Positions 40,333 through 41,535 of a stretch of 41,535 nucleotides of DNA are shown piece after piece. The position numbers and the translations under genes were made by a program. Source of the DNA: JBDTCO01 sp039923495 (GTDB lineage Bacteria > Myxococcota_A > Polyangia > Palsa-1104); the NCBI GenBank assembly GCA_039923495.1, contig JBDTCO010000033.1:1-41535 (forward strand), in the 5' to 3' direction. The notes beneath the pieces were generated by a model. It had not been told where the DNA came from and did not search any database. It was given only the letters and a program-made list of their open reading frames with translations. Every line of letters starts with the position of its first letter. The first letter of the stretch is position 1.

Positions 40333-41535
40333 GTGAGCGCACGGATCGGACGAGCCCTGCTGGCCGCGCTCGCGGTGGCGCTGATCGTCGCCGTGGCGTT
40401 GCCGCTGATCGTCGCCGTGGCGTTGCCGCTCGTCGTCGATGCGTCGGCTCGTGGCATCTCGAGGCACGCGGTCATCGTCGCGGTGGGCGCGCTCTTCGCC
40501 GGCGTCGTCGCGGGGCTCGCTGTGGGGCTGCCGTCGTACCTGGGAACGCGCGCGCGCATCCAGCGGCTCGCGCGTGCGACGCGCGCGCTCTCGCAGGGGG
40601 ACTTCGACGCGCCGCTGCCCGCGCCCGCCGAGGACGAGCTCGGCGAGCTGCAGCGCGCGTTCAAGCGCATGCGCACCGCCATGGAGGAGCTCACGCTCGG
40701 GCTGCGTGGCGAGATGACGCGACAGCGTTCCATCCTCGATGGCATGGCCGAGGGCGTGGCGCTGCTCCACGACGGCGAGATCGTCGCAGCGAATCCCGCG
40801 TTCGGTGAGCTCGTCGGTGCGCATGGATCCCTCGAGGGCAAGACGCCGCTCGAGGTCGCTCGTCTGCCCGAGCTCGCGGAGGTGATCGAGGAGTCGCAGC
40901 GCCTCGATGCCGAGGTGGCGCGGGAGATCGTCGCCGAGCCGCGTACGCTGAAGGTGACGGCGCGACCGCTCGGCGGACCGCAGCGGCAGATCGTCGTCGT
41001 GCTGCTCGACACCACGGAGGCGCGCAGGCTCGAGCGCCTGCGCCGCGACTTCGTCGCCAACGCGTCGCACGAGCTGCGCACGCCAGTGGCCGCGATCGTC
41101 GGTGCCGTCGAGACCCTCGCGGCCGGCGCGGCTGACGACGAGGTCGCACGCGGATCGTTCATCGACATCCTGTCGCGGCACGCGGATCGTCTGTCGCGCC
41201 TCACGTCGGACCTGCTCGACATCGCGCGCATGGAGGGTGGCTATCGTCCGCGCGCCGAGCGCGTGCCGACGGGAGCCGTCGTGGATGCCGTGCTGCAGGC
41301 GCTGAGCACGCGGGCACAGGAGAAGCACATCGTGCTGTCGAGCACGCTCGGTCCGCCGCTCGTCGGCGTCGAGCTGCTCGCCGAGCGCGCGGCCGTGGAG
41401 CAGGTGCTCACCAACCTTGTCGACAACGCCATCAAGTACACGCCGTCCGGTGGAAGCGTCACCGTGTCTGCGTCCGCAACCGACGAGCGCGTCGAGCTCG
41501 TCGTGGCGGACACCGGCCCCGGCATCGCCGCAGAG
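40333..41535 (+). CDS. PhoR-like sensor histidine kinase, C-terminus cut off
   Basis: The frame is open from GTG 40333 to the window edge (401 codons, no stop). TM1 is about residues 9-36, TM2 about 47-72, with only some ten residues between, so there is no periplasmic sensor domain. HAMP region (RIQRLARATRALSQGDFDAP, EDELGELQRAFKRMR) is followed by a PAS-like domain (ILDGMAEGVALLHDGEIVAA, NPAFGELVG). The HisKA box is FVANASHELRTPVAAI and the ATP-binding N box NLVDNAIKYTPSGG, with DTGPGI close to the end. The partner regulator would lie outside the window. A perfect 24-bp tandem repeat doubles LIVAVALP inside TM1. Confidence 0.92.
   Translation, partial: MSARIGRALLAALAVALIVAVALPLIVAVALPLVVDASARGISRHAVIVAVGALFAGVVAGLAVGLPSYLGTRARIQRLARATRALSQGDFDAPLPAPAEDELGELQRAFKRMRTAMEELTLGLRGEMTRQRSILDGMAEGVALLHDGEIVAANPAFGELVGAHGSLEGKTPLEVARLPELAEVIEESQRLDAEVAREIVAEPRTLKVTARPLGGPQRQIVVVLLDTTEARRLERLRRDFVANASHELRTPVAAIVGAVETLAAGAADDEVARGSFIDILSRHADRLSRLTSDLLDIARMEGGYRPRAERVPTGAVVDAVLQALSTRAQEKHIVLSSTLGPPLVGVELLAERAAVEQVLTNLVDNAIKYTPSGGSVTVSASATDERVELVVADTGPGIAAE
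40381..40428 (+). repeat. Perfect 24-bp tandem duplication in TM1 of the histidine kinase
   Basis: Two identical 24-base copies (40381-40404 and 40405-40428) each encode LIVAVALP. The repeat unit is a whole number of codons, so gain or loss of one copy keeps the frame but changes the helix length by eight residues. Confidence 0.95.

Overview
The window is very GC-rich and densely coding: no gap between genes exceeds about 200 bases. It reads as chromosomal DNA of a Myxococcota (former Deltaproteobacteria) member, probably of the Polyangia/Haliangium type. This is inferred from gene content: two Hanks-type Ser/Thr kinases, an outer-membrane protein carrying thrombospondin type-3 repeats plus an OmpA domain, a 1,200+ residue TPR membrane protein, and many lipoproteins with Cys-rich or von Willebrand modules. 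I see no tRNA, rRNA, insertion sequence, integrase or CRISPR array.

Layout. 1-6.8 kb: a partial membrane/coiled-coil protein, a TSP3/OmpA outer-membrane protein, hisS, a secreted protein with carboxypeptidase-regulatory-like repeats, and a leucine-type amino-acid dehydrogenase. 6.9-14.9 kb, all plus: glycerate 2-kinase, prmC, a Wzx/MurJ-like flippase, a lipoprotein and the giant TPR protein. 14.9-21.8 kb, all minus: a tight Ser/Thr kinase - glgC - GH57 operon, then dksA/traR-like and clpX. 21.8-31.1 kb: a DUF3108 protein, pdxA (plus), a B12/radical-SAM protein, a class I glutamine amidotransferase, a second kinase, and an operon of ferredoxin-NADP reductase-like protein, multipass membrane protein and M61 peptidase. 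31.1-38.5 kb: a lipoprotein with a CcmI-like C-terminal domain plus two small proteins, a P-loop nucleotide kinase-like protein (minus), an IPT/beta-propeller lipoprotein, two paralogous Cys-rich lipoproteins flanking yhbY, an APC permease, a secreted HExxH protein and a HiPIP-like mini-protein. 38.5-41.5 kb: a vWA lipoprotein, YceI (minus) and a PhoR-like histidine kinase cut by the right edge.

The main cross-cutting observation concerns how genes start. A TANNNT hexamer lies 6-8 bases before the start codon of a dozen genes on both strands, sometimes with a TTGAC-like box 16-18 bases further upstream. This is the arrangement expected for leaderless mRNAs. It fixes several starts, exposes a 14-codon leaderless upstream ORF that overlaps a lipoprotein gene by ATGA, and leaves two divergent genes sharing 19 bases with overlapping -10 boxes. 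Other genes (leucine dehydrogenase, dksA, yceI) use classical Shine-Dalgarno sites.

Functional groupings that look real are: a kinase co-transcribed with glycogen/alpha-glucan genes; a possible redox cluster around the ferredoxin-NADP reductase and CcmI-like lipoprotein; and an envelope lipoprotein cluster between 33 and 39.6 kb. All functions are read from motifs by eye; no database search was possible.
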